Positions 8,997-18,344 of a stretch of DNA of 64,000 nt are shown here, piece after piece (position 1 is the first letter of the stretch; each line of letters opens with the position of its first letter). Position numbers and translations under genes: made by a program. The DNA comes from Clostridiales bacterium COT073_COT-073 (GTDB lineage: Bacteria > Bacillota > Clostridia > Lachnospirales > Vallitaleaceae): contig RQYD01000016.1 in assembly GCA_003858485.1 (NCBI GenBank), forward strand, positions 1 to 64,000, written 5' to 3'. The notes beneath the pieces are model-generated. The model was not told the origin of the DNA. It did no database searches and worked only from the letters and a program-made list of their open reading frames with translations.

Positions 8997-9743
8997 ATGC
9001 GAAAAATTCTACTGTTTACCTATGCCGGAATTTTTTTGGCATGTAGTTTGCCTTTATTATTGATCCTATACTTAATTGGGATTTTTAATCTGTCCTTACG
9101 CAATCGTCTGGCCTATAAAACAGCTCAATGGTTTGCCGGCAGTATCCTTTACTTTTTAAGCCCTGACATTCATGTTACAGGGCTGGAAAATGTACCTGAA
9201 GAAAGAGCGGTTTTATTTGTCGGTAATCACAAAAGCTTAATTGATGTTTTGCTTGTTCTCCACTATACACCACGAGTGTCTGGCTTTATTGCCAAAGATT
9301 CTCTGGGCAAAGTACCGCTACTAAGCTGGTGGATGTCAGCATTTCAATGCTTGTTTTTGGATCGCAACAGCGCCCGCAATGCCTTAAATACCATTTTAAA
9401 GGGAATTGATAATATGAAAAATGGCCATTGCTATATTATCTTCCCAGAAGGTACCCGTAACATTGGCAGTGATGAATTGCTCCCTTTTAAAAAAGGAAGT
9501 TTAAAACTGGCTGAAAAATCTGACTCCTTAATTGTACCATTTGCGCTACGCGGTACTGATACGATGTATGAACAAAATAATAATCAGGTTAAGGTTGGCC
9601 CGTTGTGGCTTTCCTTTGGCCAGCCAATCGACCTGAAAACCTTATCTGCTGAGGAGCTGAAAACCTCCAACATATATGTACAAATAAAGGTCAAAGAGCT
9701 GTATGACGCAACTTTTGACATTAATGCACAAGAATCCTTTTAA
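8997..9743 (+). CDS. plsC: 1-acyl-sn-glycerol-3-phosphate acyltransferase
   Basis: A 248-aa membrane-associated acyltransferase of the PlsC/LPLAT family. It has an N-terminal hydrophobic helix, the catalytic H-x4-D motif in GNHKSLID (about residue 76), and the substrate motif FPEGTR (about residue 150). It converts lysophosphatidic acid to phosphatidic acid in phospholipid synthesis. The ATG is preceded by AAAGGAG and lies 19 bp after malQ, so the two are probably co-transcribed although functionally unrelated. Confidence 0.92.
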   Translation: MRKILLFTYAGIFLACSLPLLLILYLIGIFNLSLRNRLAYKTAQWFAGSILYFLSPDIHVTGLENVPEERAVLFVGNHKSLIDVLLVLHYTPRVSGFIAKDSLGKVPLLSWWMSAFQCLFLDRNSARNALNTILKGIDNMKNGHCYIIFPEGTRNIGSDELLPFKKGSLKLAEKSDSLIVPFALRGTDTMYEQNNNQVKVGPLWLSFGQPIDLKTLSAEELKTSNIYVQIKVKELYDATFDINAQESF

Positions 9744-9746
9744 TCC

Positions 9747-9787
9747 AAAAACCGGCGCCGGGAACTTTTCCCACCGCCGGTTTTTTA
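9747..9787 (+). terminator. Rho-independent terminator of malQ-plsC
   Basis: AAAAACCGGCG at 9747-9757 pairs with CGCCGGTTTTT at 9775-9785 and is followed by further T residues, four bases after the plsC stop. Confidence 0.85.
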
Positions 9788-9901
9788 TTTTTCCCATTTG
9801 CTTCTCGACTTGCCGATTTCTGTTACCGCATACAGAGGAAAGTCAATCAGCCAATCCTCTTCCTTATAATCTGCCATTGAGGTACAGGCAGAAATGAAAA
9901 A

Positions 9902-10001
9902 GAGGCTGTTGCATTTTAAGATTTTCACACAAGATATAAGGTAAAATTCCTGTGTTTTAACACAATATCTTGTATACAATCTGTATTTTGCAACAGCCCT
10001 C
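9902..10001. repeat. 100-bp palindromic element, MITE-like
   Basis: The ends GAGGCTGTTGCA and TGCAACAGCCCTC are inverted repeats, and the interior keeps pairing imperfectly over most of its length (for example ACAAGATAT against ATATCTTGT). GGCTGTTGCA-type ends are common on insertion-sequence termini, and a related CAACAGCCCC stretch occurs near 22082. No transposase is encoded. It could also act as a terminator for the convergent DUF3881 gene. Confidence 0.55.
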
Positions 10002-10023
10002 CATTGTTTCATTTAAATTCCGA

Positions 10024-10890
10024 CTAACTCAAGCCACCATGCAGCCAAGCCTCTCCCTTAAAACGCATACCCACAGTCGGCAAGCCCACCAAGTCTTCCC
10101 GATTAATATAGACATTAATATGAATGCCCATGGTTTCCACATCCAAACAATAAAATGATTTATTGGTTAAAACATTGGTCAAAATCTTAACCTCTTTGAT
10201 TTCCCCTAAAACCGAATAAATATCATCAGTATCTGTCAAAGGATAAAAATATTCACGCAAAACGGTTAGAATTTCTTCCTTTTGAATTCTTTCATATAGA
10301 TAACGGGTTAACTCTTTGGCATTACCGGCTAACTCATCAGCCGCCAATTCATCTCCGTTTCTGGCTCTTTCCAATAAACCGGTATTTAATACCGCTTCTT
10401 TTAACTTTTGCTCTTGTCCGTCTTGTTGATTGCAAACCGGAAAAATCACCATGCCATTAATTGAAAAACCCGCTAAAGATACATTGCCATATTCCTCTTT
10501 GTCTTCATCATGCAGGGCATACCAGTCGCTTAGATTTTGCAAATAAAACGAAAACAGGGTACCACTATGCTGCTCCTCACACAATGCACTTCCGGTTTCG
10601 CCTTCTTCATCAAGCATTTCTATCTCATAGCTTTCAATTGCGCTTGCTCCCTGTGCATAAGGTGCCATCGAAAAAATATTGAGCCAATTGTCATCATCCT
10701 TCTCGCCACGTACAACCAGACCAAAGCCTTCACCAAATTCCTTATAGTATTCTACCCGCTTAAAATTATCTTCTTCTTCAAATTCATGATAATGGGTCGG
10801 TGTTTTAATAATATCCCTGACAATTTTTTTAATATCCAAACCCTCTTCTCCAAAACCAATCGCTTTTAAATATCGAAACACTTGATTCAC
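10024..10890 (-). CDS. DUF3881 family protein
   Basis: The 288-aa soluble protein fits my recollection of DUF3881, a family of unknown function found mainly in Lachnospiraceae-type Clostridia. Its start is MNQVFRYLKAIGF and the mid-region is a conserved FSFYLQN plus LAGFSINGMVIFPV. No catalytic motif, signal peptide or membrane segment is visible; the sequence is acidic. The start is GTG, with AGGAGG eight bases upstream. It stands alone between a palindromic element and a HAD phosphatase gene. Function unknown. Confidence 0.7.
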   Translation of the reverse strand: MNQVFRYLKAIGFGEEGLDIKKIVRDIIKTPTHYHEFEEEDNFKRVEYYKEFGEGFGLVVRGEKDDDNWLNIFSMAPYAQGASAIESYEIEMLDEEGETGSALCEEQHSGTLFSFYLQNLSDWYALHDEDKEEYGNVSLAGFSINGMVIFPVCNQQDGQEQKLKEAVLNTGLLERARNGDELAADELAGNAKELTRYLYERIQKEEILTVLREYFYPLTDTDDIYSVLGEIKEVKILTNVLTNKSFYCLDVETMGIHINVYINREDLVGLPTVGMRFKGEAWLHGGLS

Positions 10891-11063
10891 CCCGCTTTCC
10901 TCCTAGTTTGCTGCTTATTTAGCGGTCATCCTAAAACTTTTCCAATTTATAAAGTAAACTAGATAATAACACTCTTTTTTTAATTTGTCAATTCCTGCTT
11001 TTTCCCTTTCCGGACCGCTTTTTAATTGAAAATGGACTACACCTGATTTAATCCGGAAAAGTT

Positions 11064-11711
11064 TTATCCTTGAGTTTTTAAGTAATCGGCAATTTCACGA
11101 AAATCATTAAATCCACGCACCCGACCGGAAGGTTCTTGTTCATAATGCCGGCGCAGTGCTTTTTTGGCAAAAGCCATATCTGCTTGTTCAGCTGCCGGAA
11201 TATCCGGATAAGAGTCCCCTGCAAAATAAATATAATCATATTCCTGTCTTAACAACTGAATGGCTTTGCCCTTATCAATTCCATACAGTTCCGAAAAAAT
11301 CGGTGATGATTTATCATGTGTCAAACGAATCATTCCATTTCTGAACTCTCCGCTATTGGCAATCACTCTTTGCTCAGGCAATCCCTGCCGGGCAATGGCA
11401 TCTTTAATATAAAAGGCAACACCGGCGCTTAAAATTAAGTGGTCAATTTGCATTGCCTGTAGATCTTTTAAAAACTTCGGGAAGTACGAATCCCAGATAA
11501 TTTCCGCTAATATTTCCTGATACTGATCATCGGTAATTTTAGCCATGGCAAAAACATTATTTAAAAATTGATAACTGGGATTGTTTTCTGCCCGATAATC
11601 AGCTAAATACTTTCGTCCCTTTTCACCCAGAAACTTATCCATATACAGCAAAAAGAAATCTTTTTCGGTGATCGTTCCATCAAAATCAGATACAAACAAC
11701 TTTTTGGTCAT
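11064..11711 (-). CDS. HAD-superfamily phosphatase, MtnX/SerB-like
   Basis: A 215-aa HAD hydrolase. Motif I is VSDFDGTIT at the N-terminus with the nucleophile Asp, motif II lies in LILSAG, and motifs III/IV in YFAGDSYPDIPAA. The cap is of the small helical C1 type placed between motifs I and II, as in phosphoserine phosphatase and MtnX-like enzymes. The substrate cannot be told from sequence. It has only a weak ribosome binding site and no obvious operon partner. Confidence 0.8.
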   Translation of the reverse strand: MTKKLFVSDFDGTITEKDFFLLYMDKFLGEKGRKYLADYRAENNPSYQFLNNVFAMAKITDDQYQEILAEIIWDSYFPKFLKDLQAMQIDHLILSAGVAFYIKDAIARQGLPEQRVIANSGEFRNGMIRLTHDKSSPIFSELYGIDKGKAIQLLRQEYDYIYFAGDSYPDIPAAEQADMAFAKKALRRHYEQEPSGRVRGFNDFREIADYLKTQG

Positions 11712-11800
11712 AACTTACTCTTTCCATTTTCTTTCATTATTATTTCCCTTTTTATTGTACTTCAATTTTCAGTTTTTGTAAACAGCCATGATTTTTAATG

Positions 11801-12223
11801 TTATGCCTCTAATTCCTCACGAACTGCTTCAATCAAAGTACTCAGAGCATTGCTTAAATTTCCCGCATCCGGTACTGCCAGACGAATATTACATTTCTGC
11901 ATGGGAATTAAAATTTTTTTGGCATCGCTTTTACTAACTGCCTCCGCCATTTCCGAAGTGTATTCACCCAACATCGAAAAAGGGATGACAATCCCCATCA
12001 CTCCTAAAATAATATCTGCTTTTTCGGCATTATAGACAATAGCACTGGGTCCGGTTGCTCCTTCATCCGCTCCGGCTTTCAGCATAGCATTGGTAGCAAT
12101 CACATTAGTACCACAAGCCACGATGTGCAGCTCCGGAAAATGCTCCCTTAATTTTTCGACAATGGCTTTGCCCACACCGCCACCTTGCCCATCAATTACT
12201 AATATTTTACATTCTTTTTTCAT
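11801..12223 (-). CDS. DUF3842 family protein
   Basis: The 140-aa protein starts with ILVIDGQGGGVGKAIVEKL, a glycine-rich dinucleotide-binding-like loop, and continues with alternating beta/alpha segments (IVACGTNVIATNAMLKAGAD, ILGVMGIVIPFSMLGE). This matches the DUF3842 family of Firmicutes as I recall it. Function is unknown; a small Rossmann-type fold is plausible. It precedes the PPi-PFK gene region but is separated from it by a 290-bp gap. Confidence 0.75.
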   Translation of the reverse strand: MKKECKILVIDGQGGGVGKAIVEKLREHFPELHIVACGTNVIATNAMLKAGADEGATGPSAIVYNAEKADIILGVMGIVIPFSMLGEYTSEMAEAVSKSDAKKILIPMQKCNIRLAVPDAGNLSNALSTLIEAVREELEA

Positions 12224-12513
12224 ATTCTATTCCCCACTTTGCTATGATGATTATCCTGAAACTCCATCTATCGGTCAGTTTGCGATCTCTCACTCAGTTT
12301 TTTCAACTCCAGTCTGTTCCTTTGGCAACTTGCCACATGAAATCATCTGCAGTTGGCCCTGTTTTCACCATTTACTATACAAAATGACTTTCGCAGCATA
12401 AACTGACCGGAGTATTTTTCCTTCCACTCAAACATGCAATTCAGTTTGCTCTTACACGCCGTCTTTTGCAGCGCCGGCCTGAAATCTGCCAGTCTGCCAA
12501 GTAAGCCTTGTTG
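12224..12513. repeat. Intergenic palindrome-bounded segment
   Basis: CGGTCAGTTT at about 12270-12279 is mirrored by AAACTGACCG at about 12399-12408, bounding a 140-bp segment that includes TTCGCAGCA, a phrase seen in the other dispersed palindromic elements of this window. No gene is supported. I did not identify a terminator for the minus-strand PFK gene here. Confidence 0.4.
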
Positions 12514-13728
12514 TTACCGATTTTTCCTGATTAAAAAACGGCCAAGTCCATCCTCAGTTGGTGGATTAATTTCCCCTTGAATCAATGGCCTGACATATTT
12601 TATGAATTCCTCTGTTACATCCGTTTGCTTAAAATTCAACCATGATAACGGCACAATCTTTTCCTGATTACAAATTAAGTTGACATCAGCCAAACTACAT
12701 TCCACTGCATAATCTCCGGGCTTTCTAATAAAAGTGATCATTTTGCCGGTTTGTCCGGCCAGAGCACTTTCCAGAGCAAAACTGCCCGCAGTAAAAGCTT
12801 CTTCCACATCTGTTTTTGACAGGCTTTGACTGGCACATCTCTGGGTCAGTCCGCAATCAAAGCTGCGAACCTTCACTCCTATTCGTTTCGCTACTATCTC
12901 TTCTAAACGAGCGGCTGCACCGGACAACAATTTATGCCCAAAATTATCTTCCTGCATGGTACTACCGCTTTCGCAAATGAATTTTCCATCCTCTCCCCGA
13001 ATCCCTTCTGATACACAAATTACCACACTATTTCGTTTAGTCAGTTCCTCATTAACTGCCTTAATAAACTCCTCTTCACGAAATATTGCTTCCGGTAAAT
13101 ATAAAAGCGCCGGGTTATCACCTGCAAAGCGCCGGGCCAGCGCTGCCGCTCCGGTCAGCCAACCGGCATGTCTGCCCATCACTTCCATAATCGTGACTGA
13201 TTTCATATCATAGGCATCGGTATCAGCTACCACATTCCGAACGGATGTGGCGATATATTTGGCAGCTGAGCCAAAACCAGGTGTATGGTCCGTTAAAACC
13301 AGGTCATTATCAACTGTTTTCGGCACTCCCAAAAACACAATCTCACTACCACGGCGGGCGGCTTGCTTTGACAATTTAGAAACGGTATCCATTGAGTCAT
13401 TTCCGCCAATATACAAAAAGTAGCCTATATTTTGTTGTTCCAATTGTTTAAAGATTTCATCATATAGCGGCGACTGTTCATCCATCGGCAGCTTAAATCG
13501 GCATGATCCCAAATATGCACCAGGTGTCGTTTTTAACAGCATGATATCCATTTCAGAAAAACTCCCCAGATCCATGATCTCTCCTTTTAAAAATCCTTCA
13601 ATCCCATGGATCATACCATATATCTTATGCACTTGCCCATTTTGGTGGGCAGCATTAATTACTCCGGCCAAGGATGAATTAATTACTGCCGTTGGTCCGC
13701 CAGATTGGCCCACGATCAAATTTTTCAT
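12514..13728 (-). CDS. pfp: Diphosphate-fructose-6-phosphate 1-phosphotransferase (PPi-type phosphofructokinase)
   Basis: The 404-aa protein is a phosphofructokinase with GQSGGPTAVINSSLAG at the N-terminus, GGNDSMDT (residues 109-115) in place of the ATP-enzyme GGDGS, and PKTVDND (136-142), where the Lys replaces the Gly of ATP-dependent enzymes. These two changes are the accepted marks of PPi-dependent enzymes. It interconverts fructose-6-phosphate and fructose-1,6-bisphosphate in glycolysis using pyrophosphate, saving ATP in a fermenting cell. Its length fits the shorter PPi-PFK clade. AAAGGAGACAGC precedes the ATG. The phosphoryl donor is inferred from motifs. Confidence 0.85.
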   Translation of the reverse strand: MKNLIVGQSGGPTAVINSSLAGVINAAHQNGQVHKIYGMIHGIEGFLKGEIMDLGSFSEMDIMLLKTTPGAYLGSCRFKLPMDEQSPLYDEIFKQLEQQNIGYFLYIGGNDSMDTVSKLSKQAARRGSEIVFLGVPKTVDNDLVLTDHTPGFGSAAKYIATSVRNVVADTDAYDMKSVTIMEVMGRHAGWLTGAAALARRFAGDNPALLYLPEAIFREEEFIKAVNEELTKRNSVVICVSEGIRGEDGKFICESGSTMQEDNFGHKLLSGAAARLEEIVAKRIGVKVRSFDCGLTQRCASQSLSKTDVEEAFTAGSFALESALAGQTGKMITFIRKPGDYAVECSLADVNLICNQEKIVPLSWLNFKQTDVTEEFIKYVRPLIQGEINPPTEDGLGRFLIRKNR

Positions 13729-14011
13729 TGCTGTCTCCTTTGCTGTCGATTGTTTGATATTATATTATTTCTCATCTTTCGCCACATATTGTGTCAGATA
13801 GTTCTCCTTTCACATGCTTGCCGTTTCAAGATTATTGAAAGCTCACCTGCATCCTCCGTCACCTGTTATAAAACCGGCTCTGTCACCGGCCGTCCGCAAG
13901 CAGATCACCTGTCCGGACTTAGGTTCAGCTTGCCACTCCTAATGCTGTTCGCCGATAAAATGCTATAAAATAAATATGCCCGCTATGCGGTCACATTCAT
14001 TTTACTTGTTT
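13729..14011. other. Intergenic region, no gene found
   Basis: This stretch upstream of the PPi-PFK gene should contain its promoter on the minus strand, but I could not single out a convincing one. Short reading frames on both strands lack ribosome binding sites and codon structure. Confidence 0.4.
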
Positions 14012-14241
14012 ACTCAACTTTCCCACATTCCTTGGAACAGTCTTTTTTAGGTGTGCAACCGCAAGCAACTTTGCGAAGCAAATTGCGAAAGGCATGTGCT
14101 GCAAAAGCAATCTTGCGAAGCAAGTTGCGATAGCGTGTGCCGCGAAAGCCATCTTACGAAGTATGTGGCGAAAGCGGGGGAACCCATGCGCCCGCTCCCT
14201 GGAGCGGGATAGAGCCAAAAAAGACTGTGGGAAAGTTGAGT
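14012..14241. repeat. Palindromic dispersed element, copy A
   Basis: The 230-bp element has perfect 15-bp terminal inverted repeats, ACTCAACTTTCCCAC at 14012-14026 and GTGGGAAAGTTGAGT at 14227-14241. Just inside are TTTTTTAGG/CCAAAAAAGACTGT arms, and near the right end an internal hairpin CCCGCTCC/GGAGCGGG. The centre is built from repeated GCGAAGCAA/TTGCGAAAG-type units. Its reverse complement aligns with copy B (50585-50766) and partly with 44538-44690 and 55811-55880. It encodes no protein. A MITE or a transcribed structured repeat are both possible. Confidence 0.7.
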
Positions 14242-14423
14242 TATTTGCTTTTATTATACAAAAAAGTAACCACTTATTCAAGGAAAATCAATCTGCTTGA
14301 CAGCCAAAATAACTTTATCTATAATAATTTTATGATAATTTAACTTTCCCGGAAATCTTCTCAATCTGATGATCCGTAGAATAATACCAGGTAATTTATG
14401 CTGACAGCCAAAGGACGGTATCT

Positions 14424-15629
14424 ATGAATAAAAAAGTATTTCGCCCATTTATTTCCTGTTTCTTTTTTTTATGCTTTTTTCTCCTGGTTCAAACTAACAT
14501 AGTTGCTGCCTCTTTGACTTGGGATGGGCAAACAATTTCTCTGCCGGAAATCAGTCATAAATTAAATTCCCCAATGGTTGATGCTGCCGGTAATTATCAG
14601 CCTCTGTATTTTGAAGCAGCCAGGCAGCTCTGGCAGGATGGACTATTGCTTGGTGCCGATGGCAGTTTTAATCTGGATCAGCCGATCACCCGGGCTGAAG
14701 GAATCATAATGATTTTGCGATTATCAGGTAAGGAAAGCAAAGTTAAAACTGCTGATTTAGCCTGTTCTTTTACTGATGTCCCTGATTGGGCTAAATCCTA
14801 CGCTGCCTACGCCCAGCAAAACGGCATTGCAAATGGCTATTCTGCTACTGTATTTGGCGCCAGTGATCCAATGACAGCTAATCAATATCTGACATTCATC
14901 CTAAGAGCTATGGGCTATAATGACCAGGCTGGAGATTTCTCATGGGATACAGCTGCTGATACCGCCTTAGCTATCGGCTTAATTGATTTAGTCAGCCATC
15001 ACCAATATACTCATTCCAATTTGTTTTTACGGGATCATGCTGTTATCATATCCTATCAGGCCCTTTATCAGATTCCCTCTAAAAACGGAAAGCTGTTAAG
15101 TGCTGATTTGGTTTTGGCTGCTCCCACCGGCGACCTGCCTTATGCCACTATGGCTGCCAAATTCCTGGCTGAAGGAAATGCTGTATCAGCAAAAGCCCTT
15201 ACACCAGCTGCTGCTTCTCTTAATTATGAGCCTTTTTCCATCCCGACCTATGAAACCATTGCCCCATTTACTCAAAAATATGTTTTAAAAGCCACCGAAC
15301 AGCTTTTATTTCTGGTATATTCCACCAGCCCCAAAAACACTATTCTGGCTGAAAGTACCATTTTATATGAAACCCTGCTCAAGAAAAACGGTTTTGCTTA
15401 TCAGGGTGAAATCAAAATGGAGTCAGACCACTTAGCCGATATCACCGGAGGCATTGCCTTGGCAAATGGTGGAGCCTGGAACTGCGAGTGGTATGGAAAA
15501 GAAGATCTGCAAATTGTATTTGGTCCAATCGACAATTGTTTTCTTGTCCGAATTTACCAAAAAAAGATTGATGTTTTTTCTCCCGATCAGCTGCGTGAAT
15601 GGGAGAAAATAATTAAATTTCATCCATAA
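14424..15629 (+). CDS. Secreted protein with S-layer homology (SLH) domains
   Basis: The 401-aa protein starts with a clear signal peptide (basic MNKK, then a long hydrophobic stretch ending VAAS around residue 29). Two SLH-type modules follow at about residues 63-160: LDQPITRAEGIIMILRLSG, then FTDVPDWAKSYAAYAQQNGI and ASDPMTANQYLTFILRAMGY. SLH domains bind secondary cell-wall polymers and anchor proteins to the surface. The C-terminal 200 residues match nothing I recognise. AAAGGACGG lies before the ATG. It is monocistronic. Confidence 0.82.
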   Translation: MNKKVFRPFISCFFFLCFFLLVQTNIVAASLTWDGQTISLPEISHKLNSPMVDAAGNYQPLYFEAARQLWQDGLLLGADGSFNLDQPITRAEGIIMILRLSGKESKVKTADLACSFTDVPDWAKSYAAYAQQNGIANGYSATVFGASDPMTANQYLTFILRAMGYNDQAGDFSWDTAADTALAIGLIDLVSHHQYTHSNLFLRDHAVIISYQALYQIPSKNGKLLSADLVLAAPTGDLPYATMAAKFLAEGNAVSAKALTPAAASLNYEPFSIPTYETIAPFTQKYVLKATEQLLFLVYSTSPKNTILAESTILYETLLKKNGFAYQGEIKMESDHLADITGGIALANGGAWNCEWYGKEDLQIVFGPIDNCFLVRIYQKKIDVFSPDQLREWEKIIKFHP

Positions 15630-15900
15630 CGCCTATATTAACAATTCTGCCCTCTCAAAGCAAATGCTTATTTCCCCTACTTTCAGTGCTATCTGTTTAA
15701 TGGCAAAGTGCCGGAATTAGATTTGCAGATGATCATAGCACCAGAACAGCAGAGTTTTGCAGGGCAAACTGCAACAACATGTGCCCCGAAAGCAATCTTA
15801 TGAAGCAAGCGTGAAAACACGAAAGCAAGCCCACACAATGAGAATTGCAAAACAGCTTAAAGTTATATATTCATACTAAGATATATGCCTAAACAAATAG
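15630..15900. other. Intergenic region with degenerate repeat fragment
   Basis: Positions about 15770-15835 contain CCCGAAAGCAATCTTATGAAGCAAGC-like wording related to the interior of the dispersed palindromic elements. No gene is supported. The regulatory part of the pfl upstream region begins after this. Confidence 0.4.
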
Positions 15901-15933
15901 TTTGACAAATTTTTTTCAATTTATGATTAAAGT

Positions 15934-15951
15934 TTGCGTAATATTTCACAA
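15934..15951. promoter_or_regulatory. Second, weaker Rex-like site
   Basis: TTGCGTAATATTTCACAA matches the Rex consensus TTGTNAANNNNTTNACAA at all but two defined positions. It lies 10 bp from the perfect site at 15962-15979. Confidence 0.45.
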
Positions 15952-15961
15952 AAGAAATAGT

Positions 15962-15979
15962 TTGTAAATCTTTTAACAA
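15962..15979. promoter_or_regulatory. Candidate Rex (NADH/NAD+ sensor) operator of pfl
   Basis: TTGTAAATCTTTTAACAA matches the Firmicutes Rex consensus TTGTNAANNNNTTNACAA at every defined position. Rex represses fermentation genes and is released by high NADH, which fits its position 300 bp before pyruvate formate-lyase. Confidence 0.65.
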
Positions 15980-16082
15980 ATCTTTCTCTTGAAAATTTGC
16001 CAGAAATATTTTATCCTTGTTTTAACAATAGATAAAAAATAGCTAAAAATAGCTTATTTCGCTAAAAACAGGTAGATTCGGC

Positions 16083-16112
16083 TTGACTTGTATACAGTAT
16101 ACATGATATACT
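16083..16112 (+). promoter_or_regulatory. pfl promoter with palindromic operator in the spacer
   Basis: A -35 TTGACT (16083-16088) and -10 TATACT (16107-16112) are separated by 18 bp. Nearly the whole spacer is a perfect 7-1-7 palindrome, TGTATACAGTATACA (16089-16103), of the kind bound by GntR-type regulators. Binding there would block RNA polymerase directly. The regulator is not encoded nearby. Confidence 0.65.
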
Positions 16113-16282
16113 ATTTACAACAACCGATTCCTGATTTAAAATATCTTTCCGGTTATGGCTTACTAATTGGCAAATAATTATCAAGCCATTATCATTCAAT
16201 TTTTTGCTTTTATAAGACAGAAAATCAAATCAGGTTTCAGCACACAGATAGAACATTTTACGATATGAATTAGGAGGAATTT

Positions 16283-18343
16283 ATGAATCAGACAAATGCA
16301 TGGCGTGGATTTGTCGGTACTAACTGGCAAAACAGCATTGATGTTAGAGACTTTATTGTCCACAACTATACTCTATATACGGGAGATGACTCTTTCCTGG
16401 CAGAGCCAACTGAAGCTACCAAAAAACTTTGGGCTGAAGTTATGGAGTTGACCAAAAAAGAAAGAGCAGCCGGCGGCGTCCTGGATATGGACACCAAGAT
16501 TGTATCTTCCATTACTTCTCATGGTCCCGGTTATTTGGATAAAGATCTGGAAAAAATTGTTGGTTTTCAAACTGATAAACCTTTCAAACGTTCCCTCCAG
16601 CCTTATGGCGGAATCCGGATGGCCGAAAATTCCTGCCATGCATATGGCTATGAGGTAGATGAAGAAGTATCCCGAATTTTTACCGATTATCGTAAAACCC
16701 ATAATCAGGGTGTATTTGATGCTTATACTCCGGAAATGAAAATGGCACGTAAAACCGGTATCATCACAGGACTTCCGGATGCTTATGGCCGCGGCCGCAT
16801 CATTGGCGATTATCGCCGGGTTGCCTTATACGGTATTGATCGCTTAATTGCCGATAAAAAAGCTCAATTAAAGAGTACCGAAGGTACCATGGAACCAACC
16901 CGGATTCAACTGCGTGAAGAATTATCCGAGCAGATCAGAGCTTTGGCCGAATTAAAAGAATTGGGTAATATTTATGGCTTTGATATTTCCGGACCGGCTA
17001 CTAATGCTCAGGAAGCTATTCAATGGTTATACTTTGGATACTTAGCTGCTGTTAAAGAGCAAAACGGAGCTGCCATGAGCTTAGGCCGTACCTCGACCTT
17101 CGTTGACATTTATATTCAAAGAGATTTAGAAGAAGGTACTTTAACCGAATCAGAAGCTCAGGAAATGATTGACCAATTTGTTATGAAACTGCGTTTGGTC
17201 AAATTCGCCCGGACTCCGGAATACAATGAATTATTCTCCGGTGACCCGACATGGGTAACTGAGTCAATCGCCGGACTTGGCCTGGATGGACGGCCAATGG
17301 TAACTAAAACTTCTTTCCGTTATTTGCACACCCTGACCAATCTTGGACCGGCACCAGAGCCAAATATGACAGTCCTCTGGTCAACCAAGTTGCCGGAAGA
17401 ATTCAAACGTTTCTGTGCAAAGATGTCGATTGAAACATCTTCCATCCAATATGAAAATGATGATATCATGAGAGCTTATCATGGTGATGACTATGCCATT
17501 GCCTGCTGTGTTTCTTCCATGAAATTAGGAAAAGAAATGCAATTTTTCGGAGCCAGAGCTAACCTGGCAAAATGTCTGCTTTATGCTATCAACGGTGGTA
17601 TTGATGAAAAGAGCAAGACTCAAGTCGGACCGAAGTATCGTCCGGTGGAAGGTGATGTTCTTAAATTTGACGATGTTATGGAAAAATTTGATGATATGAT
17701 GGAATGGTTAGCCGAACTTTATGTTAACACCTTAAATATCATTCACTATATGCATGACAAATACTGCTATGAGCGTGTGCAAATGGCATTGCATGACAGA
17801 GATGTAAAACGCTACTTTGCTACCGGTATTGCCGGATTATCAGTAGTTGCCGACTCTTTAAGCGCAATTAAATACGCAACTGTAAAACCGATTCGGGATG
17901 AAGATGGTATCGTTGTTGATTTTGAAACCATTGGTGATTTCCCGAAATACGGAAATAATGATGATCGGGTTGATGATTTGGCTGTTCATTTAGTCAGCAC
18001 CTTTATGGAAAAAATCAGAAAACACTTTACCTATAGAGATGGTATTCCAACCATGTCCATTTTAACTATTACTTCTAATGTCGTATATGGTAAAAAGACC
18101 GGAAATACTCCGGATGGCAGACGGTTGGGCGAGCCTTTAGCTCCGGGTGCCAACCCAATGCACAGACGTGATACCAATGGCGCGTTGGCTTCTTTGGCTT
18201 CGGTTGCCAAATTGCCGTTTAATGATTCCCAGGATGGAATCAGCAATACCTTCTCAATTATTCCTAATGCTTTAGGCAAAGGCGAGCGGGTCTTTATGGG
18301 CGAGCTTGACTTTGACAAATTATTGGAAGAAGCCGGTGAGTAA
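16283..18343 (+). CDS. pflB: Pyruvate formate-lyase catalytic subunit lacking the glycyl-radical domain
   Basis: The 686-aa product aligns with PflB (formate C-acetyltransferase, pyruvate + CoA to acetyl-CoA + formate) from its N-terminus through the active-site pair Cys408-Cys409 in IACCVSSM and on to SIIPNALGK. It then stops about 70 residues short. A usual PFL is about 740-760 aa and ends with the glycyl-radical domain; here that domain is absent and is encoded two genes downstream as a free 81-aa protein. The chain ends cleanly in a stop with no frameshifted remnant, and the next gene starts within 2 bp, so this looks like an evolved split. Strong TAGGAGGA site. Rex-type and palindromic operators lie upstream. 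Confidence 0.93.
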   Translation: MNQTNAWRGFVGTNWQNSIDVRDFIVHNYTLYTGDDSFLAEPTEATKKLWAEVMELTKKERAAGGVLDMDTKIVSSITSHGPGYLDKDLEKIVGFQTDKPFKRSLQPYGGIRMAENSCHAYGYEVDEEVSRIFTDYRKTHNQGVFDAYTPEMKMARKTGIITGLPDAYGRGRIIGDYRRVALYGIDRLIADKKAQLKSTEGTMEPTRIQLREELSEQIRALAELKELGNIYGFDISGPATNAQEAIQWLYFGYLAAVKEQNGAAMSLGRTSTFVDIYIQRDLEEGTLTESEAQEMIDQFVMKLRLVKFARTPEYNELFSGDPTWVTESIAGLGLDGRPMVTKTSFRYLHTLTNLGPAPEPNMTVLWSTKLPEEFKRFCAKMSIETSSIQYENDDIMRAYHGDDYAIACCVSSMKLGKEMQFFGARANLAKCLLYAINGGIDEKSKTQVGPKYRPVEGDVLKFDDVMEKFDDMMEWLAELYVNTLNIIHYMHDKYCYERVQMALHDRDVKRYFATGIAGLSVVADSLSAIKYATVKPIRDEDGIVVDFETIGDFPKYGNNDDRVDDLAVHLVSTFMEKIRKHFTYRDGIPTMSILTITSNVVYGKKTGNTPDGRRLGEPLAPGANPMHRRDTNGALASLASVAKLPFNDSQDGISNTFSIIPNALGKGERVFMGELDFDKLLEEAGE

Positions 18344-18344
18344 T

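Noticed and set aside
14094-14343. Overlapping short frames within the palindromic element copy A
   Set aside because: They follow the repeat structure, are present on both strands, and are not kept in copy B.
16283-18343. PflB truncation as a frameshift or sequencing error
   Set aside because: The radical domain is absent from all frames directly after the stop, another gene begins one base later, and the domain is intact as a separate gene with its own ribosome binding site.
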